Positions 9,789-18,093 of a stretch of 64,000 bases of DNA are shown one piece after another. The notes under the pieces are model-generated. The model saw only the letters and a program-made list of their open reading frames with translations. It made no database searches and was not told the origin of the DNA. This DNA comes from Parahoeflea halophila (GTDB lineage Bacteria > Pseudomonadota > Alphaproteobacteria > Rhizobiales > Rhizobiaceae): NCBI RefSeq assembly GCF_900220985.1, contig NZ_OCPC01000003.1:186001-250000 (forward strand). Reading direction: 5' to 3'. How positions within the stretch are numbered: the stretch's first letter is position 1; each line of letters begins with the position of its first letter. The position numbers were made by a program, and so were the translations under genes.

Positions 9789-11672
9789 ATGCTTACGATC
9801 ACAGACCTTTCCGCACGCATTGCCGGGCGGCTTTTGATTGACAATGCCTCGTTGGCGCTGCCCGCAGGTATCAAGGCCGGGCTTGTCGGCCCCAACGGCG
9901 CCGGCAAATCGACCCTTTTCAGGATCATCACCGGCGAAATGGCGAGCGAGACCGGCCATATCTCGATCCCCAAGAACACCCGCATTGGCCAGGTGGCGCA
10001 GGAAGCGCCGTCGGAAGAGACTGCTCTGGTCGAGATCGTGCTGCGCGCCGACCTCGAGCGCACCAGGCTGATGAAGGAGGCGGAGACGGCGACCGACCCC
10101 AACCGCATCGCCGAGATCCAGACCCGGCTGGTGGATATCGACGCCCATTCGGCGGAAGCCCGCGCTTCCTCGATCCTGGCCGGCCTCGGCTTCGACCAGG
10201 ACGCACAGCAGCGGCCGGCCTCGAGTTTTTCCGGCGGCTGGCGCATGCGGGTTGCGCTGGCTTCGGTGCTGTTTGCCGAACCCGACCTTTTGCTTCTTGA
10301 CGAGCCGACCAACTATCTCGACCTTGAAGGGACCTTGTGGCTGGAAGATTATATCCGCCGCTATCCGCACACCGTGCTGATCATCAGCCATGACCGGGAC
10401 CTGCTGAACACGGCTGCCAACGCGATCGTCCATCTCGACCAGAAGAAGCTGACCTTCTATCGCGGCGGTTTCGACCAGTTCGAGCGCCAGAAGGCCGAGC
10501 GCGACGAGCACCAGATGAAGGCGCGCGAGAAGAGCCTTGCCGCACGCAAGCACATGGAAGCCTTTGTCGAACGTTTCCGCGCCAAGGCGTCGAAAGCGCG
10601 CCAGGCACAGTCACGGCTCAAGGCGCTTGAGAGGATGGGCACGGTCGATGCGGTCGTGGAGACCAGTGTCAGCGGGTTCTCGTTTCCGCGGCCAGAGAGA
10701 GGCGTCGCCTCGCCGATCATCGCAATCGAGGACGGCTCGGTCGGCTACACGCCGGGATCGCCGGTGCTGAAACGGCTCGACCTCAGGATTGATGCCGACG
10801 ACCGGATCGCCCTGCTCGGCTCGAACGGCAACGGCAAGTCGACCTTTGCCAAGTTCATCGCCGGCCGGCTTGAGGCCGAGGGTGGCCGCCTGCGGGTGGC
10901 ACCGCAACTGCAAACCGGTTTCTTCGCCCAGCACCAGATGGATGACCTGATCCCCCAGGAATCAGCAGTCGCCCATGTGCGCCGGCTCATGCCCGATGCT
11001 CCGGAGGCGCGCGTCCGTGCGAGGGTGGCGCAGATGGGCCTGAAGCAGGACAAGATGAACACGCCTGCCAAGGATCTCTCCGGCGGCGAGAAGGCGCGGC
11101 TCCTTATGGGGCTTTCGGCCTTCCATGCACCCAATCTGATGATCCTCGATGAGCCGACCAACCACCTCGACATCGACAGTCGCGCTGCGCTGATCCGGGC
11201 GCTCAATGATTTTCCAGGTGCAGTGATCCTGATCAGCCATGACAGGCATCTGATCGAAGCCACGGTCGACCGGTTGTGGATCGTCAAGGACGGCACGGTC
11301 AGCGCGTTTGACGGCGATCTGGACGACTACCGCCAGGAAGTGGTGGGCTCCTCGAGCAAAAGCAAGAAGAGCTCGGACAATGACGGCGGCGGCTCCAAGG
11401 CGGAGAAGCGCAAGCAGGCTGCCCGCGAGCGTGCGAACCTTGCGCCGATGAAGAAAAAGATCAAGGAATTCGAATCCTTGGTGGAGAGACTTAGCAAACA
11501 GATTCAGTCGCTTGATGCAGAACTTGCGAACCCGGACCAGTTTGCCGATGCGCCCTACAAGATCGCGCAGAAGACAAAGCAGCGGGCTGATCGGGCAGCC
11601 GAACTGGCCAAGGCCGAGGAAGACTGGCTGGTGCTGACAAGCGAAGTCGAGGAAGCCGAAGCGTCCGAGTAA
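9789..11672 (+). CDS. ABC-F family ATP-binding protein (ribosome-associated type)
   Basis: A soluble protein of 627 residues with two ABC ATPase domains and no membrane domain, the ABC-F plan. The first domain has Walker A GPNGAGKST (about 34-42), signature FSGGWRMR and Walker B LLLLDEPTNYLD. The second has GSNGNGKST, LSGGEKAR and LMILDEPTNHLD. Between them is a charged ABC-F linker (about 235-290), and a lysine/glutamate-rich coiled coil occupies the last 100 residues. Family members act on the ribosome during translation. Among subgroups it looks closest to Uup/YheS, but I cannot separate them. The start at 9789 (MLTITDLS) was chosen over an in-frame start at 9651. Confidence 0.92.
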   Translation: MLTITDLSARIAGRLLIDNASLALPAGIKAGLVGPNGAGKSTLFRIITGEMASETGHISIPKNTRIGQVAQEAPSEETALVEIVLRADLERTRLMKEAETATDPNRIAEIQTRLVDIDAHSAEARASSILAGLGFDQDAQQRPASSFSGGWRMRVALASVLFAEPDLLLLDEPTNYLDLEGTLWLEDYIRRYPHTVLIISHDRDLLNTAANAIVHLDQKKLTFYRGGFDQFERQKAERDEHQMKAREKSLAARKHMEAFVERFRAKASKARQAQSRLKALERMGTVDAVVETSVSGFSFPRPERGVASPIIAIEDGSVGYTPGSPVLKRLDLRIDADDRIALLGSNGNGKSTFAKFIAGRLEAEGGRLRVAPQLQTGFFAQHQMDDLIPQESAVAHVRRLMPDAPEARVRARVAQMGLKQDKMNTPAKDLSGGEKARLLMGLSAFHAPNLMILDEPTNHLDIDSRAALIRALNDFPGAVILISHDRHLIEATVDRLWIVKDGTVSAFDGDLDDYRQEVVGSSSKSKKSSDNDGGGSKAEKRKQAARERANLAPMKKKIKEFESLVERLSKQIQSLDAELANPDQFADAPYKIAQKTKQRADRAAELAKAEEDWLVLTSEVEEAEASE

Positions 11673-11948
11673 AATGCACAGTGGTTTCCGGGATTTCCTG
11701 CTCAGAAACCGTGGCGCTTTTGAAGCGACGTTCGTAACCCGACCGCGCGGAACTCTCCGGAGCTCTTTGTTGTTCGACGCGTGCACCAACCCGGACCGTT
11801 GTCCCTGCCGGTCACGCAAGGCCGTCTTCACCTATGCCGCCGGCTTTGATGGTTGGCCGGTGCAGTTGATTGACGAACGGTTTGGGCTGGATAATTGTGG
11901 CGCTTGGCAGTTCAAGCTTCAGCGTTCACGACCCCAGGGAGGTCCCGA

Positions 11949-12710
11949 ATGACCCAGTCTGCAAAAGCCGACGAGTTTGCGACCCTTCACGTTCCCGGCC
12001 AACCGCTCGTGCTCTACAACATTTGGGATGCCGGCAGCGCCGCTGCCATTGCCGAAGCCGGCGCTTCGGCCATTGCGACGGGTAGCTGGTCGGTTGCCGC
12101 GGCTCAAGGCTATTCCGATGGTGAGCAGATTCCGCTGGAACTGCTCCTGAGCATCAGCGAAAGAATCGTTCATGCGACTGATCTTCCGGTCACGATCGAT
12201 TTCGAGGGCGGCTATGCACGCGCACCCGCCCAACTGGCCGAAAACGTGACCCGGCTCATCGAAACCGGGGCCGTCGGCATCAATTTCGAAGACCAGATTG
12301 TCGGTGCTGATGATCTCTATGCGATCGCCGAGCAGACCGACCGCATTGCCGCAATCCGCGAGACGGCACACTCAGCCGGGATGCCGTTGTTCATCAATGC
12401 CCGAACAGACCTGTTCCTGAAGGAAAAGGACGCTTTGCGGCACGAGGGTCTTGTCGACAGCGCAATCGAGCGGGCACAGAGCTACGAACAGGCCGGCGCC
12501 AGCGGGTTCTTCATTCCAGGACTGTCCGAACCGGAACTGATCAGGCGCGTCTGCCGTGCGGTTTCCCTGCCGGTCAATGTCCTGCGTCCGGGTACAAGCC
12601 CATCCCGTGCAGAGCTGGGCGCGCTCGGGGTCGCGCGCATATCTGCCGGCCCGGCGCCTTACCGGAGCATGATTGCCGATCTTTCCGTACGCTTTGCGAA
12701 ATTATCATAG
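11949..12710 (+). CDS. Isocitrate lyase/PEP mutase family protein
   Basis: A 253-residue TIM-barrel enzyme of the isocitrate lyase/phosphoenolpyruvate mutase superfamily. Visible motifs are YNIWDAGSA at the N-terminus, the metal-site TIDFEGGYA near residues 80-88, NFEDQ near 114-118 and INARTDLFL near 152. The diagnostic catalytic loop of true isocitrate lyases (KKCGH) is absent, so activity is likely on another carbon-carbon or phosphorus-carbon substrate such as a methylmalonate or oxaloacetate derivative; this is inference. A strong GGGAGGT ribosome-binding site precedes the ATG at 11949. The 276 bases upstream hold no credible gene. Confidence 0.82.
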   Translation: MTQSAKADEFATLHVPGQPLVLYNIWDAGSAAAIAEAGASAIATGSWSVAAAQGYSDGEQIPLELLLSISERIVHATDLPVTIDFEGGYARAPAQLAENVTRLIETGAVGINFEDQIVGADDLYAIAEQTDRIAAIRETAHSAGMPLFINARTDLFLKEKDALRHEGLVDSAIERAQSYEQAGASGFFIPGLSEPELIRRVCRAVSLPVNVLRPGTSPSRAELGALGVARISAGPAPYRSMIADLSVRFAKLS

Positions 12711-12829
12711 CCTGAACTTGCTGCGGCAGCCTGTCACGAACCACGGCACAAGGCTAAACCGGCAGGCGATTTGTCCATCCAGTGTTTGCTGTTAGATTTT
12801 CGCTTCTCTCCGGCTTCGAGGCAGGGCGA

Positions 12830-13462
12830 ATGGCAAAACATGCAACGAAGGTCGCTTGCCGACCGACCCATGGTGCAAGCCGGTTAGGGCCATTGGTCGC
12901 CCTTGGCCTTCAAAGTCGGCTGCAGGTTACGCTGTTGATCTGGATTGCCGCGGCACTGAGTGCCTGTACAACGGGAAAACCCGGCACAACGTACCGGCAT
13001 TACATGGTCTACGCGGAAACAACACAAGGGTTTGCCCGCAGCGTACGGGCCAATGCGCCACGCGGTGGACGGGCCTTTGGGCTGGTCGAGATCACCTTTC
13101 ACCCCGACTATACGTTGAAGCCGGACGGCAAAGCGTGCGCAGCCACGGTCAAGTCTGTCGGCCTTGAACTTGTGATCGTGCTGCCGAAATGGCGGGAAGG
13201 AAAACCCGTCCCGGCTCAGGTCAAGCGAACATGGGCCCGGTTCGACCGGACCATCACCGCCCATGAGAACGCCCATGTCCGCATTGCGCGGGCCTATGCT
13301 GCGCGGATGAAGAAATCCATCTCCGGCATGCGGTCGGCCTCAGGCTGCGGCGACCTCAAACGCAGGATCAAGGACCGCATCTCGAAGTTGAAAACGCAAC
13401 ATCTGCGCGCTCATGACCGCTTCGACGCTCGCGAGAGGAAGCGACTCAAAGCGTTGTTGTAA
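12830..13462 (+). CDS. Predicted lipoprotein with DUF922-type zinc protease domain
   Basis: A 210-residue predicted exported protein. A hydrophobic segment (about 34-46) ends in a lipobox LSAC with Cys46, suggesting lipid attachment. The rest resembles predicted secreted zinc proteases of the DUF922 class: the HExxH motif is HENAH at 145-149, followed by a basic helical tail. The substrate is unknown. The start is uncertain: ATG at 12830 is preferred over GTG at 12782, and both leave an unusually long, basic N-terminal region before the hydrophobic core. It converges with holC. Confidence 0.65.
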   Translation: MAKHATKVACRPTHGASRLGPLVALGLQSRLQVTLLIWIAAALSACTTGKPGTTYRHYMVYAETTQGFARSVRANAPRGGRAFGLVEITFHPDYTLKPDGKACAATVKSVGLELVIVLPKWREGKPVPAQVKRTWARFDRTITAHENAHVRIARAYAARMKKSISGMRSASGCGDLKRRIKDRISKLKTQHLRAHDRFDARERKRLKALL

Positions 13463-13504
13463 TATGATCGTTCTGATCTGAAGCGGCCATGCGTAGGGCG
13501 TCAA

Positions 13505-13954
13505 TCACGCCTTTTTCTGCCAGCGCCGATCCGGGGTTTGCTGCCAGTAAGTGAGCGTGTGGCCGCCAGCCTTGAGAGCCTTCCACTGGGCCCGGGCCGC
13601 ATCGAGCTGGCTCTGGTCGTGACCGTCGAACATCATCACCAGGCGCTCAACACCGTCGAGTTCAGGCATATCCGCCCCGTCGGCGACAAATCGCACGGTG
13701 GCGCCGTTTGCCGGTTCGGCGGCCAAGGTCAGCAACACCGGCTGGCGTTCCGCGTGGGCAGATTGTGCGCTGCCATGCGGCAGAAAGCTGTCCTCACGGA
13801 AGGTCCAGAGGTGGGCATCCAGCGCTGCGCAGCGCTCCTCGCTGCCGACATGCACGGACACCCGCCAACCGCGTTCGAGGCTCTTCTCGAGCAGCGGCGG
13901 CAAGGCGTCCTCAAGCCGGGATTCGGTCAGATGGTAAAACAGCGCCTCGACCAT
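13505..13954 (-). CDS. holC: DNA polymerase III chi subunit
   Basis: The chi subunit of the clamp-loader complex, which links it to SSB. The 149-residue protein contains VEALFYHLT at the N-terminus, the conserved HLWTFREDSFLPHG near residue 47 and LVMMFDG near 106. It follows pepA by 8 bases on the same strand, an arrangement widespread in proteobacteria, so the two are probably one transcript. Confidence 0.95.
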   Translation of the reverse strand: MVEALFYHLTESRLEDALPPLLEKSLERGWRVSVHVGSEERCAALDAHLWTFREDSFLPHGSAQSAHAERQPVLLTLAAEPANGATVRFVADGADMPELDGVERLVMMFDGHDQSQLDAARAQWKALKAGGHTLTYWQQTPDRRWQKKA

Positions 13955-13962
13955 CGGGCAAA

Positions 13963-15450
13963 CTAGCTTTCGTAGTTGGCGCGCACCAACTCGTCGAGCA
14001 ACCGGACACCAAATCCAGAAGCCCAGGACTGGTTGATGTCGGTGGCGGGCGACCCCATGGCGGTGCCGGCGATGTCGAGATGTGCCCAGGGCGTGTCGCC
14101 GACGAAGCGCTTGAGGAACTGCGCGGCGGTGATCGAACCGGCATAGCGGCCGCCGGTGTTCTTCATGTCGGCGAACTTGGAATCGATCATCTTGTCATAG
14201 GCCGGATCAAGCGGCAGGCGCCAGACCCGTTCCTGGGTGGCTTCGCCGGCCTTGCCGAGGGCTTCCGAAAGCTTCTCGTCGTTGGAGAACAGGCCGGCGT
14301 GATGCTGGCCGAGCGCCACCATGACGGCGCCGGTGAGCGTTGCCAGGTTGACCATGATCTCGGGCTTGAAACGCTGCTGACAATAGGTCAGCGCGTCGCA
14401 CAACACCAGGCGGCCCTCGGCGTCGGTGTTGATGATTTCGATGGTCTGGCCCGACATCGAACGGACGATGTCGCCGGGGCGCTGGGCGGCGCCGTCGGGC
14501 ATGTTTTCAACGAGCCCGATTATGCCGACAGCGTTGACCTTGGCCTTGCGGGCGGCAAGCGTGTGCATCAAACCGGTCACGGCGGCCGCGCCGCCCATGT
14601 CGCCCTTCATGTCTTCCATGCTGGCGGCCGGCTTGATCGAGATGCCGCCGGTGTCAAAAACCACGCCCTTGCCGACGAAGGCCAGCGGCTTGTCCTTGGG
14701 CTTGCCGCCCTGCCATTGCATGATTGCCAGCCGCGGCGGGCGCACGGAGCCAAGCGAAACACCAAGCAGCGCCTCCATCTTAAGCTTCTTCATTTCCTTC
14801 TCGGTCAGGATTTCGACTTCCATTCCAAGCGCTTCAAGCTCCTTGGCGCGGCCGGCAAACTCGACCGGTCCGAGCACATTGGCCGGCTCGTTGACGAGAT
14901 CGCGGGCCAGCTTGACACCGTCGGCGACTGCCTGGCGGCTGGCAAAGGCCTTCTTGCAGCCAGCGGCGTCTTCGTGCTGAAAAACAACGGTGAGCTCGCG
15001 TGAACCGTTCTCCTCATCCTCGGCCTTCTTGGTCTTGTACAGATCAAACCTGTAGGCCCGGAGCAGCAGGCCCAGCGCCATGTCGGCCGCTGCTTCCACG
15101 CCGATGGCTGCCGTGTCGCCCAGCAGGACCGTGACCCTCTCGGCCTTGCCGATCAGCGTGAATGCCTTGCCACCGATGCGCATCCACTCATGTCCGGTGA
15201 GCTTGTCAGGCTCCCCTGCCCCAACCAGCGCTATGCGGTCGACGGGCGCGTCGACAGGGGCAATCACATCGGCGGTCGAGAAGGTCTTGCCGGTAAAGCC
15301 TGCGACCTTGACCGCCTTTTGCAACTGGCCCGACGGATCCACGCCGCTGACGGCGTGTGGTACCGGCTGGTTCAGCGATCCCAGGGCAACAACCAGTCCT
15401 CCAGAGGTTTTCGCTGTTTTGGAGAAACTGATCTTTATGCTCATCGACAT
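13963..15450 (-). CDS. pepA: Leucyl aminopeptidase (cytosol aminopeptidase, M17)
   Basis: A two-metal aminopeptidase releasing N-terminal residues from peptides, normally hexameric and cytoplasmic; some homologues also bind DNA. The 495-residue protein has the M17 signature NTDAEGRL at 341-348 and metal ligands in [11 protein letters not shown] (from about 260) and [17 protein letters not shown] seven bases ahead supports the ATG at 15450 over one two codons later. It is divergent from lptF across about 355 bases. Confidence 0.96.
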   Translation of the reverse strand: MSMSIKISFSKTAKTSGGLVVALGSLNQPVPHAVSGVDPSGQLQKAVKVAGFTGKTFSTADVIAPVDAPVDRIALVGAGEPDKLTGHEWMRIGGKAFTLIGKAERVTVLLGDTAAIGVEAAADMALGLLLRAYRFDLYKTKKAEDEENGSRELTVVFQHEDAAGCKKAFASRQAVADGVKLARDLVNEPANVLGPVEFAGRAKELEALGMEVEILTEKEMKKLKMEALLGVSLGSVRPPRLAIMQWQGGKPKDKPLAFVGKGVVFDTGGISIKPAASMEDMKGDMGGAAAVTGLMHTLAARKAKVNAVGIIGLVENMPDGAAQRPGDIVRSMSGQTIEIINTDAEGRLVLCDALTYCQQRFKPEIMVNLATLTGAVMVALGQHHAGLFSNDEKLSEALGKAGEATQERVWRLPLDPAYDKMIDSKFADMKNTGGRYAGSITAAQFLKRFVGDTPWAHLDIAGTAMGSPATDINQSWASGFGVRLLDELVRANYES

Positions 15451-15805
15451 GACGGCTCCCTTGAATTCAGATGATTTGCATGGCTGGCGATCTTCGCGTT
15501 TTCGCGGCAGAAGGCAAGAGTTGTGAATCGGATCAGGCGCGAAACGCGCGTTGGTTCAAGACGAACCCGTTTTGCGTCGAAAATTAGGCGCGTCCGGACA
15601 ATCGTCGAATGAGGACTGAAGCGGATTTTGCAAGGAACATTGCATTTGCCGTCCGGCACCGCAATAAAACGTTAACTGTGTTTGTTTGCCACAGATTATC
15701 CAATTTGCGATTTGATAAGGCCGGTGCATGGTTGGGCTGATCCAACCGGAATTCCGCAGTGCCTGAAGAAACATGGTTCTGCCCGGCTTGCTCCGGAAAG
15801 GCACG
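15451..15805. other. Divergent pepA/lptF intergenic region
   Basis: 355 bases without a gene. It should hold promoters for pepA (minus) and lptF (plus). Three small perfect hairpins are visible: GCGCG-AAA-CGCGC (15537-15549), GGTTC-AAGAC-GAACC (15553-15567) and GTTGG-GCTGAT-CCAAC around 15730-15745. The 40 bases near 15665-15715 are AT-rich. No promoter hexamer pair is convincing. Confidence 0.5.
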
Positions 15806-17008
15806 ATGAAGCAGATTGAACGCTACATATTCATCCGCATGGCACTGCTGACCTTCTGGTCGCTGTCTGCCGTGACCCTGCTTGTGATGACCACGCAAGT
15901 GCTTGTCCGCGTCAATGTGCTGACCACGACCGGCCAGGCATTCGGCGCATTCCTGTTGCTTGCCGCCACGCTCATACCCTCGGTTCTGACCATCGTGGCG
16001 CCGTTCGCGTTGCTGATCGGTGTCAGCCAGGTTCTGTCGAGCATGAATTCCGACAGCGAGCTGGTTGTCGTCGAAGCTGCAGGCGTTCCTCCGGCCACCG
16101 TTTTCAAACCCGTTCTGATGCTCTCGGCAACCGTATCGCTGGCCGTGCTTCTGATCAGCCATTTTGTCGAGCCCTGGTCGAACAACAAACTCCACGACGT
16201 CCTTGCACAGGCACAGTCGGATCTGTTCTCCGTCGCCGTGCGCTCGGGAACCTTCATGAAGCTCGTAGAGGGTCTCCACGTCCAGATCAACGAGAAGCTC
16301 GCCGATGGTCAAATGGGCGGAATCTTCCTGTCCGACAACCGCACCGAAGGCAATGAGACGATCTATTACGCGCGCAGCGGCGTGGTCAGGAAATCCGAAG
16401 AGACCGGCAGCAATATCCTGTTCCTGGTCGACGGCGAGTTGCAGCAGCGGGACCTGACCAGTGACAGGATCTCGATCGTCACCTTCACGTCCTACGCGCT
16501 GGACATGGCAGCCTTCATTCCGGCCGGCAGCGCGCCGGCCATGCGCCCCAACGAGCGGCCGACACAGTACCTGCTCCACCCGGATCCGGACGATTATTTC
16601 ATGAACGGGCCCAAGAACGCCATAACCCAGGAGCTTGTTAAGCGATTTTCGACGTGGATGTATCCACTGGCCTTTGGACTGATTGCGTTTTCATTTCTCG
16701 GCAAAGCGCGCTCGAACCGGCATGAGCAGTTCCAGAACGGAGCGCTGGTAGCCGCCATTGCGCTTGGCAGCCGCGGGCTTGGATTTTACAGCACTGAAGC
16801 ATCCGGAATAAACCAAACCATGGAAATTCTTTCCTATGTGGTTCCTGCGGTCCTGATCCTGGTCTTCGGCCTTCTGGCCCTGACCGGCAGAACGTTGACC
16901 ATTCCGAAAGCCTGGGCGCAGTTGAATTACCGTGTCATGGACTTTTGTGCCGCACAGATCGCCAGACTTCAAGGCCGTGGCCGCGCGGGTGAAGGACACT
17001 CGACATGA
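15806..17008 (+). CDS. lptF: LPS export ABC transporter permease LptF
   Basis: One of the two permeases of the LptB2FG transporter, which extracts lipopolysaccharide from the inner membrane. The 400-residue protein has transmembrane helices near residues 15-35, 50-80, 100-120 and three after 285, around a large periplasmic beta-jellyroll region, the YjgP/YjgQ plan. The ATG at 15806 (MKQIERYIFIRM) has GGAAAGG close upstream; an in-frame ATG at 15773 would add 11 residues. The stop overlaps the lptG start as ATGA. LptF and LptG act together with the LptD protein encoded next. Confidence 0.95.
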   Translation: MKQIERYIFIRMALLTFWSLSAVTLLVMTTQVLVRVNVLTTTGQAFGAFLLLAATLIPSVLTIVAPFALLIGVSQVLSSMNSDSELVVVEAAGVPPATVFKPVLMLSATVSLAVLLISHFVEPWSNNKLHDVLAQAQSDLFSVAVRSGTFMKLVEGLHVQINEKLADGQMGGIFLSDNRTEGNETIYYARSGVVRKSEETGSNILFLVDGELQQRDLTSDRISIVTFTSYALDMAAFIPAGSAPAMRPNERPTQYLLHPDPDDYFMNGPKNAITQELVKRFSTWMYPLAFGLIAFSFLGKARSNRHEQFQNGALVAAIALGSRGLGFYSTEASGINQTMEILSYVVPAVLILVFGLLALTGRTLTIPKAWAQLNYRVMDFCAAQIARLQGRGRAGEGHST

Positions 17009-18093
17009 GGCTGCCCTTCACCACCATGTCGCGCTATTTCTTCTACCGCTACATGGCGACTTTCCTGATCTACTGCCTCGGCCTGCTGCTGGTGATCCTG
17101 CTGGTGGATTTCAACGAAACCAGCCGGCGGCTTTCACGGGCGGAGGACTATACCGTGACGCTGGGGCTGCTTGTCTCTGCCCTCCGCGTTCCCACCGTGC
17201 TGCAACTGATTATCCCCTTCGTCGTGCTTATTGCATCCATTGCGACGCTGATGCAGCTCAACCGCAAATATGAGCTGGTGGTGACGCGCGCGGCCGGTAT
17301 CTCGGCCTGGCAGTTTCTGGCGCCGCTGGTCGCTGCCAACGTGCTGATCGGGCTGGTTTCGGTTACCGTGCTCAATACACTGGCCGCCAAAGCCATGACC
17401 ATGGCAGAGACTATCGCCGTCGACCGCAATCTTGGCAGTGCCCGCTCGTCAGACGTCCCGCCCTGGCTGAGGCAGCGAACGGAGGAGGGCGATACGGTCC
17501 TGGGCGCCCGTGCAAGTTCCGAAGGCGGCACCAGATTGTCGGGCGCCACCTTCTTCCTGTTCGACAAGGACCAGCGGATCAAGGAGCGGCTGGAAGCGGA
17601 AACGGCGGTCCTCGGCGACGGGGTCTGGGAGCTGACGAACGTCAAGCGGATTCGTGGTCAACAGCCGGTGGAACAGGTGGAAGCCGCAACAGTGCCCACA
17701 GCGCTGAAACCGGAGTTCGTCGGCGAATCATTGAGTTCGCCGGACACGGTCCCCTTTTTCGAGTTGCGCGGGAAGATCGCGACAGCCAAATCTTTCGGCC
17801 TTCCGGCAACCAGTTACCAGATGCAGTTCCACCGTTTGGTGGCCCTTCCGGCGCTTCTCGCGGCGATGACGCTGATTGCTGCAATGGTCTCGCTGAAATT
17901 TGTTCGCTTCGGCCAGTCTTTAACGGTCATCCTGGGTGGAATCCTGGCGGGCTTCGTGCTTTATGTCGTTTCCGAGTTGATCCAAGCGTTTGCCAACGCT
18001 GGGACCATTCCGCCGGTCGTGGCGGCCTGGCTTCCGGTGCTTGTCGCTTCGGCATGTGGTACGACAGTGCTTCTCCACAAGGAGGATGGATAG
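17005..18093 (+). CDS. lptG: LPS export ABC transporter permease LptG
   Basis: The partner permease of LptF in LPS extraction. The 362-residue protein starts with the conserved SRYFFYRYMATFL segment and first helix, has further helices near 60-110 and three at the C-terminus (about 275-360), and a periplasmic jellyroll between. An internal ATG at 17026 is a possible alternative start. The start overlaps lptF by 4 bases, and its TAG shares one base with the GTG of lptD, so the three are co-translated. Confidence 0.95.
   Translation: MRLPFTTMSRYFFYRYMATFLIYCLGLLLVILLVDFNETSRRLSRAEDYTVTLGLLVSALRVPTVLQLIIPFVVLIASIATLMQLNRKYELVVTRAAGISAWQFLAPLVAANVLIGLVSVTVLNTLAAKAMTMAETIAVDRNLGSARSSDVPPWLRQRTEEGDTVLGARASSEGGTRLSGATFFLFDKDQRIKERLEAETAVLGDGVWELTNVKRIRGQQPVEQVEAATVPTALKPEFVGESLSSPDTVPFFELRGKIATAKSFGLPATSYQMQFHRLVALPALLAAMTLIAAMVSLKFVRFGQSLTVILGGILAGFVLYVVSELIQAFANAGTIPPVVAAWLPVLVASACGTTVLLHKEDG

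Noticed and set aside
11674-11948. A short frame between the ABC-F and PEP-mutase-family genes
   Set aside because: No ribosome-binding site, no motif and composition unlike neighbours. The stretch is treated as intergenic; a weak stem with a long loop is present but no T run.
15696-15703. TTATCCAA resembling a DnaA box upstream of lptF
   Set aside because: A single imperfect copy without a cluster, AT-rich unwinding region or origin-associated genes.
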